Shown here one piece after another: positions 1 through 7,570 of a stretch of 30,768 nucleotides of DNA. Within the stretch, counting starts at the first letter, position 1; every line of letters starts with the position of its first letter. The notes below the pieces were generated by a model that was not told where the DNA came from, made no database searches, and saw only the letters and a list, made by a program, of their open reading frames with translations. Origin of the DNA: CALCCV01 sp964388665. Lineage in GTDB: Bacteria; Bdellovibrionota; Bdellovibrionia; Bdellovibrionales; Bdellovibrionaceae. The stretch is taken from positions 1 through 30,768 of the forward strand of contig CAYMBJ010000045.1 in the NCBI GenBank assembly GCA_964388665.1. Reading direction: 5' to 3'. Made by a program: the position numbers and the translations under genes.

Positions 1-38
1 AAGTTGAAAACCGAAAAAATCAAAAAAATATGAGTTTT

Positions 39-155
39 TCAGGAGCCTGTTAATTCTTTAAAAAAATCATCAAGTCCGCTAATGATCGTTGTTCTTCCAA
101 TCGAAGAAAAAAACAAAATTGTCACCAATGTAAATAATATTTTCGATCTCCGCAT
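39..155 (-). CDS. Small hydrophobic ORF, 38 aa, function unknown
   Basis: A 38-codon reading frame starts at the ATG at 155-153. It has a strong AGGAGG ribosome-binding site seven bases upstream. The product has a basic start (MRRSK) and then a hydrophobic stretch (ILFTLVTILFFSSIG), so it could be a signal peptide or a single membrane segment. It ends in GLDDFFKELTGS. The last codons (AACAGGCTCCTGA) match a sequence at 8463-8475, so the 3' end may be part of a dispersed repeat. It may be a real small membrane or exported peptide, or the start of a decayed exported protein. The strong RBS is the main support. No family recognised. Confidence 0.35.
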   Translation of the reverse strand: MRRSKILFTLVTILFFSSIGRTTIISGLDDFFKELTGS

Positions 156-614
156 CTTAAGGCCTCCTAGGTTCAAATATAATGGCAATTTCAGACTTTT
201 GCAAAATTCGATCCAAGGTAGTTGGTGAGTTTGACCACTCTGAAACTATAAACATTAGATTCGGAAGTGTCTAGACTTTAATTGGTTCTTAGAGCTTTAT
301 GGACATTCAAGTTATAAAATAGACATCGATTGAGAATGTAGAAGTTCAAAAATTGTCACTAACTCAGATAGCTTGTAGATATTCATCCATTATGGGCTTG
401 GGCGCTTACTCAAATGGAGAAGTCCACTTGCTTGAGTCATTTTTTGCCCTCCAAGAGAATCTCTTCAGTGTTCAGGACTTGCGGACATAAGGTCTCGTGG
501 ACTCAATTCTCAGTAAGGCACTTTTTTTACTGAATAAGGGTTTAATAGACTAGATTAATAGTTGAGAAAACTTAGAGTCATGAGATTCCTTTATAGAAAG
601 CACGGAGGCTTTTG
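156..614. other. Gene-free stretch with one hairpin
   Basis: I see no convincing gene in this AT-rich stretch. It contains a perfect 7-bp hairpin: TCAGTAA at 510-516 pairs with TTACTGA at 527-533, around a T-rich loop. The loop contains the T-run, so this is not a standard terminator. Confidence 0.5.
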
Positions 615-767
615 ATGACTCGCAGAATTTTGACTGGTGATTTATGGGGGCAAATTTACGCGCCCTCATTTGCGCCTGGGCAAACCATACCAGAAAGCGC
701 AAGGTGGCGGCGAAATTGTTTATTGAGAGAGGGAGTCTATCCCCTCAATGCGCCTTTCCAGATCTAA
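615..767 (+). CDS. Possible 50-aa ORF with a good RBS
   Basis: The ATG at 615 is preceded by GGAGG at 604-608 with six-base spacing, which is a good initiation signal. The 50-residue product begins MTRRILTGDLWGQIYAPSF, matches nothing I recognise, and has no signal peptide. Its last 16 codons overlap the 3' end of the convergent coiled-coil gene. It could be a short real gene, or the 5' remnant of a longer gene lost by rearrangement. Only the RBS supports it. Confidence 0.2.
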   Translation: MTRRILTGDLWGQIYAPSFAPGQTIPESARWRRNCLLREGVYPLNAPFQI

Positions 768-1799
768 AATCAGACTTTGCTGGGCTGAGATGGCTAGTCT
801 CAAAACATCGATTCTGTCTTGAGATTTTAATGGGTGTTCCTTCAATGCTTTCTGGCGAAGGACCAAGTCTTCCTTCTTCTTTTTAAACGCTTCAATTTGA
901 CCAACAAGCTCTGACTCTTGCTGCTTCATTTGTGCTCTTGCCGCTTCTGCTTCAATTGAGCTCTGTAGGGAGTTTGAGTCGCGGTTCACATGGGCAACAC
1001 GGATCTCTGATCGGAGCTTTTCCTTTTGCTGCTGCAAATAGGCGATACGCTCCCGACTTTGTCGAAGATTCACCGAAATGAGTTCACTCGCGAGCGTTTG
1101 ACTGGGAGTCGTTTGATCAATAGTAGAAACTCCCAAGGAGGCGTTTGTAGAATCTTTGGCTTGCAACTCAAGAAAGAGAATCTTTTGTTGCAACATCAGA
1201 ATTTCCTCATCGATATTCTGAATGTTTCGCTCCATAGTGACTATAGCTGCATTTGTTTGCAGTTGATACTGTTGAGCATAAGAACGCTTGATTTCGTCAA
1301 TTAGAGCCATATCCTGCCTCAACAGCGTCAAGTCACGCTCTAGGTAGTTGATCCGTGCATTGATATCTGATTCTTCGTTTTCTAAAAAATTAATTGACGA
1401 TCGAATACTCAACATCTCACTGAGTTCTCGGTTCAAGGCTGCCAGGTTCTGCTGTTCTGTGAAAATCTGTTGACGCAAATCTTTCAAAACTCCCAATGTG
1501 CTTGCATTGTCACTTTCAAATGGTCCTGAGGCACTGAGTACATTGCCATTGGGCCCTGAACCATTGGGCGGAGAAGTCAACTTCGCAATTCGCTGATTTC
1601 GGAATGAAGCGCCTGAATCTCGAACTTCTTGAGCTGCTGAAGTCTGGGTAATGATGGGCTCCTGAGAACTGTCGGTACTCTCTGAGTCAAAATCAAGAGG
1701 ACTGCGCCTGTGGTAGTACCAGAAGCTCAATACAATCAAGAGTAGACCCGCAACCAAAAGCGCTGAAACAGAGTTATGTCTTTTCATCACTGGAAACAT
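720..1799 (-). CDS. Membrane-anchored coiled-coil protein
   Basis: The product is a protein of about 359 aa. It has a short basic N-terminus, one hydrophobic segment (about residues 11-33, VSALLVAGLLLIVLSFWYY) and a Ser/Pro/Gly-rich linker to about residue 95. The rest is almost entirely Gln/Glu/Leu/Lys-rich heptad sequence, predicted to be a long coiled coil. The topology fits an inner-membrane anchor with a periplasmic rod. I do not recognise a family. Start choice: the reading frame is open to a GTG at 1811. The ATG at 1799 has a GGTGAG-like RBS. A later ATG at 1787 gives MKRHNS, which looks like a natural N-terminus but lacks an RBS. The gene stands alone, and its 5' end abuts the inverted-repeat element at 1827-2023. 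Confidence 0.75.
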   Translation of the reverse strand: MFPVMKRHNSVSALLVAGLLLIVLSFWYYHRRSPLDFDSESTDSSQEPIITQTSAAQEVRDSGASFRNQRIAKLTSPPNGSGPNGNVLSASGPFESDNASTLGVLKDLRQQIFTEQQNLAALNRELSEMLSIRSSINFLENEESDINARINYLERDLTLLRQDMALIDEIKRSYAQQYQLQTNAAIVTMERNIQNIDEEILMLQQKILFLELQAKDSTNASLGVSTIDQTTPSQTLASELISVNLRQSRERIAYLQQQKEKLRSEIRVAHVNRDSNSLQSSIEAEAARAQMKQQESELVGQIEAFKKKKEDLVLRQKALKEHPLKSQDRIDVLRLAISAQQSLILDLERRIEGIDSLSQ

Positions 1800-1826
1800 A
1801 CAGCTACTCACCCAATTGCGACAATA

Positions 1827-2023
1827 ATTAACCTCAACTCGACAATAATTTTTGAGGCAGAACGCGCCAGCAGAGCCAAGGCGGCGGCGCCCACAGCTTT
1901 TGCCGGCCGAAGGCTTAGTTCCCCTAAGGTGAGGTTGGCAAAAGCGAGGACGTTGCCGGATTGGGCCTTCTGGCGCGAGCTCTAGCGATTATGACCAAAA
2001 ATTATTGTCGAGTTGAGGTTAAT
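1827..2023. repeat. 197-bp inverted-repeat element with perfect 27-bp arms
   Basis: The arm at 1827-1853 is the exact reverse complement of 1997-2023. The GC-rich interior continues as nested complementary blocks: GCGCCAG 1864-1870 with CTGGCGC 1970-1976; GCTTTTGCC 1896-1904 with GGCAAAAGC 1937-1945; CTTAG 1914-1918 with CTAAG 1924-1928. The whole unit can therefore fold into one long interrupted hairpin. Size and architecture fit a MITE-like element or a structured intergenic repeat; no transposase is encoded. The core CGACAATAATT of the left arm is also present just outside it at 1819-1829, and in inverse orientation at the far end of the window. No clear target-site duplication is visible. 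Confidence 0.75.
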
Positions 2024-2137
2024 ACAACAAAATAAATGAGGAAAGCCAACATAAACTCTTAGGGCCTCTATCCATCTTAGATCAATACCTTGACCTTTCA
2101 TTTGCTCAAGCGTGCGCTGGTAGGTTCCATGCGGCAC
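1982..2137 (-). pseudogene. Short ORF remnant cut by the inverted-repeat element
   Basis: A GTG at 2137-2135 opens a 51-codon frame. It begins MPHGTYQRTLEQMKGQGI and continues DLRWIEALRVYVGFP, which has the look of genuine helical protein sequence. The last 13 residues are translated from the right arm of the inverted-repeat element, so the original 3' end appears to have been replaced by it. No RBS is evident and no family is recognised. It may be the residue of a lost gene, or chance. Confidence 0.25.
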
Positions 2138-2195
2138 AAGCTGTTATGCAGGCGTGCATTTTCCTAAACCGACCCCCAACCCATGAAGAAATTAC

Positions 2196-2316
2196 ATGAA
2201 CAAATTTTGACTATTACTGACTGTGTTCGCATCCCTGTACTCTGCAAATGCCTCGGGAAAATGGGTCTATCAAAACGATGACTTCGGTACTCTCTTGTGC
2301 CGGGTGAAACAACCTG
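2196..2316 (+). pseudogene. Remnant of an exported protein with a stop in its signal peptide
   Basis: From the ATG at 2196 the frame reads MNKF, then TGA (2208-2210). It then continues in the same frame as a textbook signal-peptide core, LLLTVFASLYSANASG, followed by KWVYQNDDFGTLLCRV. One TGA therefore interrupts what looks like the signal peptide of a small secreted protein. The frame then runs into the 3' end of the convergent lipoprotein gene, so the mature part is truncated. A GTG at 2223 could in principle restart, but it lies inside the hydrophobic core. Most likely a decayed fragment. Confidence 0.35.
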
Positions 2317-2907
2317 CTAATCAACCCTTTCAAGAGAGGGCTCAGAAAAGTTTTCATAGTTTGTCAGTTTTCGCACAAATTTCCCTCTCAGATAATGGTG
2401 TACATAGTCTTCACTACAGACCTGACGAGTTCCCTGAATTGGATCATAGGTGTAGTAACAATCTAGCTCCCAAGTGGCATAGTGAAATACAGAGGCATAG
2501 ATTTTAATTTTGTCGCTTTCCTTTTTGAAATCCAGAGATAGCTCTTCTCCCCAAACCTCATCTTTGCAATGGTTTGGATCAAATGCAAATGTTGCATTTT
2601 TAAGTTTTGCTTCATCTCCATCTCCTGACACTGTGACTCTTTTCAGGAAACCGATCCTGCTGTTGCACTCCTCTCCGAGCAAATCATCACCAAGCGAGCT
2701 AGAAAAGTGGGCCTTTGCTACATTTTCATCCAACCGAAGCTGCAAGACTCCCTTTCGGCGAGCAAATTCTCCCGCGTAATCGCCGACGAGCTGTTGAGCC
2801 TGAGCCAAGTACTGATCTGGAATTTCGCCATTTTCTATTTTGATTTCTTTACAGGCGTTCAAAAAGGTCAGGGCACTGAATATTAAAGTTAAGCTGAGTA
2901 AACGCAT
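2317..2907 (-). CDS. Putative lipoprotein, about 196 aa
   Basis: The N-terminus MRLLSLTLIFSALTFLNAC is a type II signal peptide whose lipobox is LNAC, so the mature protein should begin at the lipidated Cys. The following residue is Lys rather than Asp. The mature part is hydrophilic, about 175 residues, with several Cys (EECNSR, PNHCKDE, LDCYYTY, RQVCSED) that could form disulfides. No family recognised. The frame extends upstream to 2922, but the RBS GGGGAGGTG (2913-2921) lies inside that extension and points to the ATG at 2907 (or 2910). It is a single gene with an intergenic region on its 5' side. Confidence 0.8.
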   Translation of the reverse strand: MRLLSLTLIFSALTFLNACKEIKIENGEIPDQYLAQAQQLVGDYAGEFARRKGVLQLRLDENVAKAHFSSSLGDDLLGEECNSRIGFLKRVTVSGDGDEAKLKNATFAFDPNHCKDEVWGEELSLDFKKESDKIKIYASVFHYATWELDCYYTYDPIQGTRQVCSEDYVHHYLRGKFVRKLTNYENFSEPSLERVD

Positions 2908-2922
2908 CATCCACCTCCCCAT

Positions 2923-3300
2923 GAAAAGCAGCTTAGTTTATTCTTTTTTCTTTGGTCAAAAAAATGCGAAATGAACTAGATTTCGCCACAATTCCTGAAT
3001 CCAAGCTTAAAAATTCTTCACGCGACTTAATGAAAAAGTACCTATGGTGAGCGCGTCACGATATGTCCCTATGAAAGTTGATAAGTGACTATATGGGCTA
3101 AATAGCGCTGAATGTTGTAAAGACGCCAATGAAATAGAAAAACCTCAGAAATTACGAATAATTGGTGTGTTCTGCTTGCTCCTGCCAGTTGGCCCCGGTC
3201 TTAGGTCTGAAAGCGCCGTTTTTTCATACTGATAGTTTGCATAGTAGTGATCCTGTCGTTGAAATAGGACAAAGAAAAGAAGAATAGCTACGGAGTCAGG
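2923..3300. other. Intergenic region upstream of the amidotransferase gene
   Basis: No gene recognised here. It separates the divergent lipoprotein and glutamine amidotransferase genes, so it must hold both promoters, but I cannot place convincing -35/-10 pairs. A 28-codon frame from 2964 lacks an RBS. Confidence 0.4.
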
Positions 3301-4146
3301 ATGTGCCAGCTCTTAGGTCTCAATGCCAATGTTCCCACTGATATTTGTTTTAGCTTAACTGGCTTTCGCGCCCGCGGTGGTCAAACGGATATACATAAAG
3401 ACGGTTGGGGTATCGCCTTTTTTGAAGGGCGCGGTGTGCGGCAGTTTTTGGACCATGAATCTTCGGCCACCTCACAGATTGCTGAGCTGGTGCAAAATTA
3501 TCCCATCAAATCCACAAATATAGTTGCCCACATTCGCCGGGCCACGAGCGGCACAAATAAGTTAGAGAACACCCATCCCTTTATGCGCGAGATGTGGTCG
3601 CAGTACTGGATATTTGCCCACAATGGACATCTTGAGAATTTTGTTCCCTTTGACAAGAGCATTACTAAAAATGGAGAGCGACCCACAAGGTACAATCCAG
3701 TGGGCAACACCGACAGCGAGCTGTCATTTTGTTGGATATTGGAAGACCTACATCGAGATCTCAGTCCTCAAAGTGAAAATTTTGAAACGGAGCTTTTTGC
3801 AAAACTTCGTGAGCTTTGTATTGCGGCAACAGCGCACGGTGAGTTTAACTTTCTCCTCTCGCAAGGGACGTGGATGTTTGCTCATTGCTCCACTCAGCTC
3901 TGCTACATCATTCGCAAAGCTCCGTTTTCGATCGCGAAATTGGTGGATCGAGACCTGTCTCTTGACTTTAGCGGTGTCACCGGAAACGACGACAAGGTGG
4001 CAGTGATTGCCACAGCCCCACTGACCAACAATGAAACCTGGATAAATGTGCCTCCCGGAACTATGTTGATGTTCAAAGACGGAGAGTTGGCGCAGGAGGC
4101 CAAAACTCTTCCTGGCAAAAAAAATCCCAAGTTTAAAACCAGTTGA
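3301..4146 (+). CDS. Class II glutamine amidotransferase (YafJ-like)
   Basis: The product is 281 aa and starts MCQLLGLNAN. Cys2 becomes the N-terminal nucleophile after Met removal, as in Ntn-type class II (GATase-2) amidotransferases. Further family landmarks are DGWGIAFF (residues ~36-43), HIRRATSG (~77-84, substrate-binding Arg) and FAHNGHLENF (~109-118, the Asn-Gly oxyanion region). Proteins of this YafJ-like type are stand-alone amidohydrolases of uncertain substrate, related to ergothioneine-pathway EgtC. No egt genes are nearby. The ATG is preceded by GGAG at 3292-3295. The stop codon lies within the Fur-box-like palindrome in front of the next gene. Function beyond glutamine amide hydrolysis is not assignable. 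Confidence 0.88.
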   Translation: MCQLLGLNANVPTDICFSLTGFRARGGQTDIHKDGWGIAFFEGRGVRQFLDHESSATSQIAELVQNYPIKSTNIVAHIRRATSGTNKLENTHPFMREMWSQYWIFAHNGHLENFVPFDKSITKNGERPTRYNPVGNTDSELSFCWILEDLHRDLSPQSENFETELFAKLRELCIAATAHGEFNFLLSQGTWMFAHCSTQLCYIIRKAPFSIAKLVDRDLSLDFSGVTGNDDKVAVIATAPLTNNETWINVPPGTMLMFKDGELAQEAKTLPGKKNPKFKTS

Positions 4147-4192
4147 GAATGATTCTTATTTACTTGTGTGGTGGATAAACATTGGCTATAGC
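4144..4192 (+). promoter_or_regulatory. fur promoter with Fur-box-like palindrome
   Basis: TGAGAAT-G-ATTCTTA at 4144-4158 is a 7-1-7 inverted repeat with one mismatch between its arms. It resembles the classical TGATAATNATTATCA Fur box (12 of 15 positions). Just downstream, TTGTGT (4164-4169) and TATAGC (4187-4192) are spaced 17 bp as a sigma70-type -35/-10. This arrangement fits autoregulation of the Fur-family gene that follows. The site overlaps the stop codon of the amidotransferase gene. Confidence 0.5.
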
Positions 4193-4232
4193 CTAAACTG
4201 AGAGTGTTTCTTCTCATTTAGGAGTGTTTGAG

Positions 4233-4772
4233 ATGGATTTAGATGCATATGTCGTTTTACCCCAGCCTATAAGCCCTCATGATGAGTTGGTAAAGATCCG
4301 TGAGCACAATCCGTGTGAAGCTGATTTTAAAAAGATCATTCGCAATCTCAATTTAAAGGTCACCAATCAGCGCCTGCTAATTTTGAAAGCGCTATCAGAA
4401 GGTTCTCAGCACATCACGGCACAAGAGCTCTTTGAAAAGGTCATTCGCATGGATCCTTCGGTGGGCTTTGCCACCGTCTACAGATTTTTGCGTTCACTGA
4501 CAGAGGGAAGGTTCGTGACAGAGGTGCGCATGGGTGGTTTGCCGGCGCGCTATGAGCTGACGCCGAAGTCTCACCATGACCATCTCACATGCACGGAGTG
4601 TGGAAAGATTTGTGAATTTGAAAACAAAGCCATCGAAGATTTGCAGCTAAAGGTTGCGCAGCAATTTGGCTTTGTTTTGACTCATCATGTGTTGGAGCTC
4701 TATGGTGTTTGCTCAACCTGTGCCCCGAAACGCAAGGTGATTAACAATGCCTATTCAGATCTCAAAAAATAG
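4233..4772 (+). CDS. fur: Fur-family metal-responsive transcriptional regulator
   Basis: The product is about 179 aa with a ~30-residue N-terminal extension before the winged helix (KVTNQRLLILKALSEG, then TAQELFEKV, then VGFATVYRFLRSL as recognition helix). The metal domain carries HHDHLTC with TECG (CxxC) and a second CxxC in YGVCSTC, the structural zinc pairs, plus the GKICEFE segment typical of Fur rather than PerR. It should bind DNA as a metal-loaded dimer and repress iron-uptake genes. The frame is open from a GTG at 4224, but AGGAG at 4220-4224 overlaps that codon and is correctly spaced for the ATG at 4233. uvrA starts 26 bp before the end of this gene, implying one transcript. A Zur or PerR role is not excluded. 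Confidence 0.9.
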   Translation: MDLDAYVVLPQPISPHDELVKIREHNPCEADFKKIIRNLNLKVTNQRLLILKALSEGSQHITAQELFEKVIRMDPSVGFATVYRFLRSLTEGRFVTEVRMGGLPARYELTPKSHHDHLTCTECGKICEFENKAIEDLQLKVAQQFGFVLTHHVLELYGVCSTCAPKRKVINNAYSDLKK

Positions 4773-7464
4773 TTCAAGTAAAAAAAACACAGGCAAAGTG
4801 CGAATACCGCCGGAGGCGCGAACCATCAAAGCCAAAGATGGCGGCGCTGCCCCAAGTTTGCGGCCGGAGCACTTTGGCATTGTTGTACGAGGCGCGCGCG
4901 AGCACAACCTCAAGGGCCTCAACCTCGAAATTCCGCGAAACAGAATTACAGTGATGACTGGACTGAGCGGTAGCGGAAAATCCTCCCTCGCTTTTGACAC
5001 CATTTATGCGGAGGGGCAACGGCGCTACATCGAGAGCCTTTCGGCCTATGCCAGAAATTTTCTGGAGCAGCTCAAAAAACCAGATGTGGAATTGGTGACT
5101 GGCCTCTCTCCTGCGATTGCCATTGATCAGCGGTCGGTGAGCGCCAATCCGCGCTCGACTGTTGGCACAGTAACTGAAGTTTACGATTACTTGCGCTTAC
5201 TCTTTGCCAAAATTGGTATTGCCCATTGCCCCACTCATCATGTGCCGGTGACAAAGACCACAAGCGAAGACATCACAGAGCACATTTTTAAACTAAAAGA
5301 GGGCACGCAATTTTTGGTATTGGCGCCGGTGGTGCAAGGGAAAAAGGGCGAGTTCTTAGCGGAGTTTCAAAAGTGGGGACAAAAATTTGTCAAAGCCAAG
5401 GTCGATGGAAAGTACATTGACCTGGCCAAGGCCACGAAGCTCACCAAAACTAAGATTCATGATATCGACATTGTGATTGATCAGTTGGTGGTGAAAGGCA
5501 GCCTGCGTGAACGCATTCATCAAAGTGTCAAAACGGCTATGCAGTTGGCTGATGGGCGCATGGTTTTGGAAATGCGAGACGGCACTCGTGAAAGCTTCAG
5601 TTTGAATTCATCCTGTCCGATCTGTAATTTTAGTTTTCCTGAGTTGGAGCCGCGCCTGTTCAGTTTCAACAATCCGCGCGGTGCTTGCCTCACTTGCAAT
5701 GGTTTGGGCACTTTGGATTATATCGAAGAGGAGATCTATTCTGATTCGGAATATGGCGGTAAGAAGCTCAACAAGATCAAATACCACCTTAAGAATGCCG
5801 TGGATGAGGCTTCCGAGGAGTTGGATTTTGAACCCGAAATTGGTGAATGCCCCAAGTGCATGGGGACAAGATTACGGGCGGAGCCACTGAGCGTGTTGAT
5901 CCATAAGAAAAACATTGCGGAACTTGCGGCCTTCAATCTTAGCGAGCTCCAAGAGTGGTTGGAGGCGCAAACATGGGATTCTCGTTCGCAGATCATATCA
6001 GAAAAGATTCTTAAGCAGATTTTTTTTCGGCTCGAGTATTTGTTAAAGGTGGGAACCGGGTACCTGTCGCTGAATCGCTCCTCGAGCACGCTTTCTGGTG
6101 GAGAATCCCAGCGCATTCGCTTGGCCACTCAGGTGGGAAGCGGCTTGATCGGTGTGCTGTATGTGATGGATGAGCCCAGTATCGGTTTGCACCCGCGTGA
6201 TCATCATCGGCTTTTGGAAATCATCAATGAACTCAAGAAAAAAGGAAATACGATACTTTTGGTGGAGCACGATGAAGACACCATGCGCTTTGCCGATCTG
6301 ATCATTGATTTGGGTCCTCGGGCTGGAAAGCTCGGTGGCGAAATCATGGCTGTGGGGACACCGGACGAAATTGCTGCCAATCAAAACTCACTAACAGGTC
6401 AGTATTTGGCGGGTAAAAAATCAATTCCGGTGCCAGAAACTCGTCGTAAGGGCAATGGTCTTTATTTGCAGATTGAGGGTGCCTCAGGAAACAATTTGCG
6501 CTCAGTGGATATCAAATTACCACTGGGAACTTTTATCTGTGTGACGGGAGTTTCGGGCAGCGGCAAATCCACATTGATCATTGATACTCTCTATAAAATT
6601 TTGGCACAGAGTTTTTACAACTCCAAAGCTCGCCCGGCAATCTACACCAAGATTTTGGGAACTGAAAATCTAGACAAGGTGATTGATATCAATCAAAAGC
6701 CCATCGGACGCACTCCGCGCTCAATACCGGCCACCTATGTTGGCTTGTTTCCCTTGATTCGCGATCTGTTTGCCCAATTGCCAGAGTCCAAGATTCGTGG
6801 ATTTACGCCAGGACATTTTTCATTTAATGTCAAAGGTGGGCGCTGTGAGGCCTGTCAGGGGCATGGGCAGATTCGCTTAGAAATGCATTTTTTAACGGAT
6901 GTCTTTGTCACCTGTGACACTTGTGGCGGGAAACGCTACGCACGTGAAACTTTAGAGATTCGATATAACGAAAAATCCATCGCTGATGTTTTGGCGATGA
7001 ATGTGGAAGAGGCATTGGCATTTTTTAAGAACCACACGGCGATCTCGCGCAAGCTGGCAACGCTTCATAAGGTGGGTTTAGATTATATGGGCTTGGGTCA
7101 AAGCTCCACTACGCTATCAGGTGGCGAAGCGCAGCGAGTGAAGCTTTCCAAAGAGCTTTCAAAGCGTGGCACCGGGAAGACCTTCTATATTTTGGATGAG
7201 CCTACCACAGGCCTGCATTTTGAAGACGTGCGCAAGCTCGTGGAGCTGCTTCAGGAGTTGGTGGAGCAGGGCAATACAGTCTTAGTGATTGAGCACAATA
7301 TGGAAGTCGTCAAAGCCTGTGACTATGTCGTTGATATGGGCCCTGATGGTGGCAACAGAGGTGGAAAGATTGTGGCCAAAGGCACGCCCGAAGCCGTGGC
7401 CCAAACGGGCGACAGCATCACTGGGAAATACCTGGCAATAGCTTTGACTGCAGCCAGCAAATGA
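4747..7464 (+). CDS. uvrA: UvrA, excinuclease ABC subunit A
   Basis: The 905-aa damage-recognition ATPase of nucleotide excision repair works with UvrB and UvrC. Both ABC modules are complete. Walker A GLSGSGKSS is at ~72-80, and the first zinc module has SCPIC and ACLTC. A CPKC motif follows, then signature LSGGESQR and Walker B VMDEPSIGLHP. The second half has GVSGSGKST, zinc module CEAC...CDTC, LSGGEAQR and ILDEPTTGLH. The usual start motif (RGAREHNLK) begins near residue 48, so the protein carries about 40 extra basic N-terminal residues. The ATG at 4747 lies inside fur with AAGGTG upstream, so translation is probably coupled. No internal disruption is seen. Confidence 0.97.
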   Translation: MPIQISKNSSSKKNTGKVRIPPEARTIKAKDGGAAPSLRPEHFGIVVRGAREHNLKGLNLEIPRNRITVMTGLSGSGKSSLAFDTIYAEGQRRYIESLSAYARNFLEQLKKPDVELVTGLSPAIAIDQRSVSANPRSTVGTVTEVYDYLRLLFAKIGIAHCPTHHVPVTKTTSEDITEHIFKLKEGTQFLVLAPVVQGKKGEFLAEFQKWGQKFVKAKVDGKYIDLAKATKLTKTKIHDIDIVIDQLVVKGSLRERIHQSVKTAMQLADGRMVLEMRDGTRESFSLNSSCPICNFSFPELEPRLFSFNNPRGACLTCNGLGTLDYIEEEIYSDSEYGGKKLNKIKYHLKNAVDEASEELDFEPEIGECPKCMGTRLRAEPLSVLIHKKNIAELAAFNLSELQEWLEAQTWDSRSQIISEKILKQIFFRLEYLLKVGTGYLSLNRSSSTLSGGESQRIRLATQVGSGLIGVLYVMDEPSIGLHPRDHHRLLEIINELKKKGNTILLVEHDEDTMRFADLIIDLGPRAGKLGGEIMAVGTPDEIAANQNSLTGQYLAGKKSIPVPETRRKGNGLYLQIEGASGNNLRSVDIKLPLGTFICVTGVSGSGKSTLIIDTLYKILAQSFYNSKARPAIYTKILGTENLDKVIDINQKPIGRTPRSIPATYVGLFPLIRDLFAQLPESKIRGFTPGHFSFNVKGGRCEACQGHGQIRLEMHFLTDVFVTCDTCGGKRYARETLEIRYNEKSIADVLAMNVEEALAFFKNHTAISRKLATLHKVGLDYMGLGQSSTTLSGGEAQRVKLSKELSKRGTGKTFYILDEPTTGLHFEDVRKLVELLQELVEQGNTVLVIEHNMEVVKACDYVVDMGPDGGNRGGKIVAKGTPEAVAQTGDSITGKYLAIALTAASK

Positions 7465-7504
7465 ATTTGTTTACCCCTTTAATCGCTGTGTTAGAAAACG
7501 AATG

Positions 7505-7570
7505 TGATTGTGCAAGAGAAGGAACGTGATCCTGCAAGAAAAGGAAAGTAATAGTGCAAGAAAAAGTCTC
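7505..7570 (+). repeat. Degenerate tandem repeat spanning the menB start
   Basis: Three consecutive units of about 22 bp share the core TGCAAGAgAAGGAA: at ~7507-7528, ~7529-7550 and ~7551-7572. The third unit contains the GTG start of menB, and the second supplies its AAGGAAAG ribosome-binding site. The first unit also has a GTG (7510) that opens a 13-codon frame ending at TAA 7549-7551, just before the menB start. It looks like repeated duplication of the translation-initiation region. Confidence 0.55.

Noticed and set aside
644..886. 80-aa forward ORF
   Set aside because: Mostly antisense to the coiled-coil gene, with no RBS and no protein-like pattern.
1776..1985. 69-aa forward ORF
   Set aside because: It is a translation of the inverted-repeat element and the 5' end of the coiled-coil gene.
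2964..3050. 28-codon ORF before the amidotransferase gene
   Set aside because: No RBS and no recognisable pattern.
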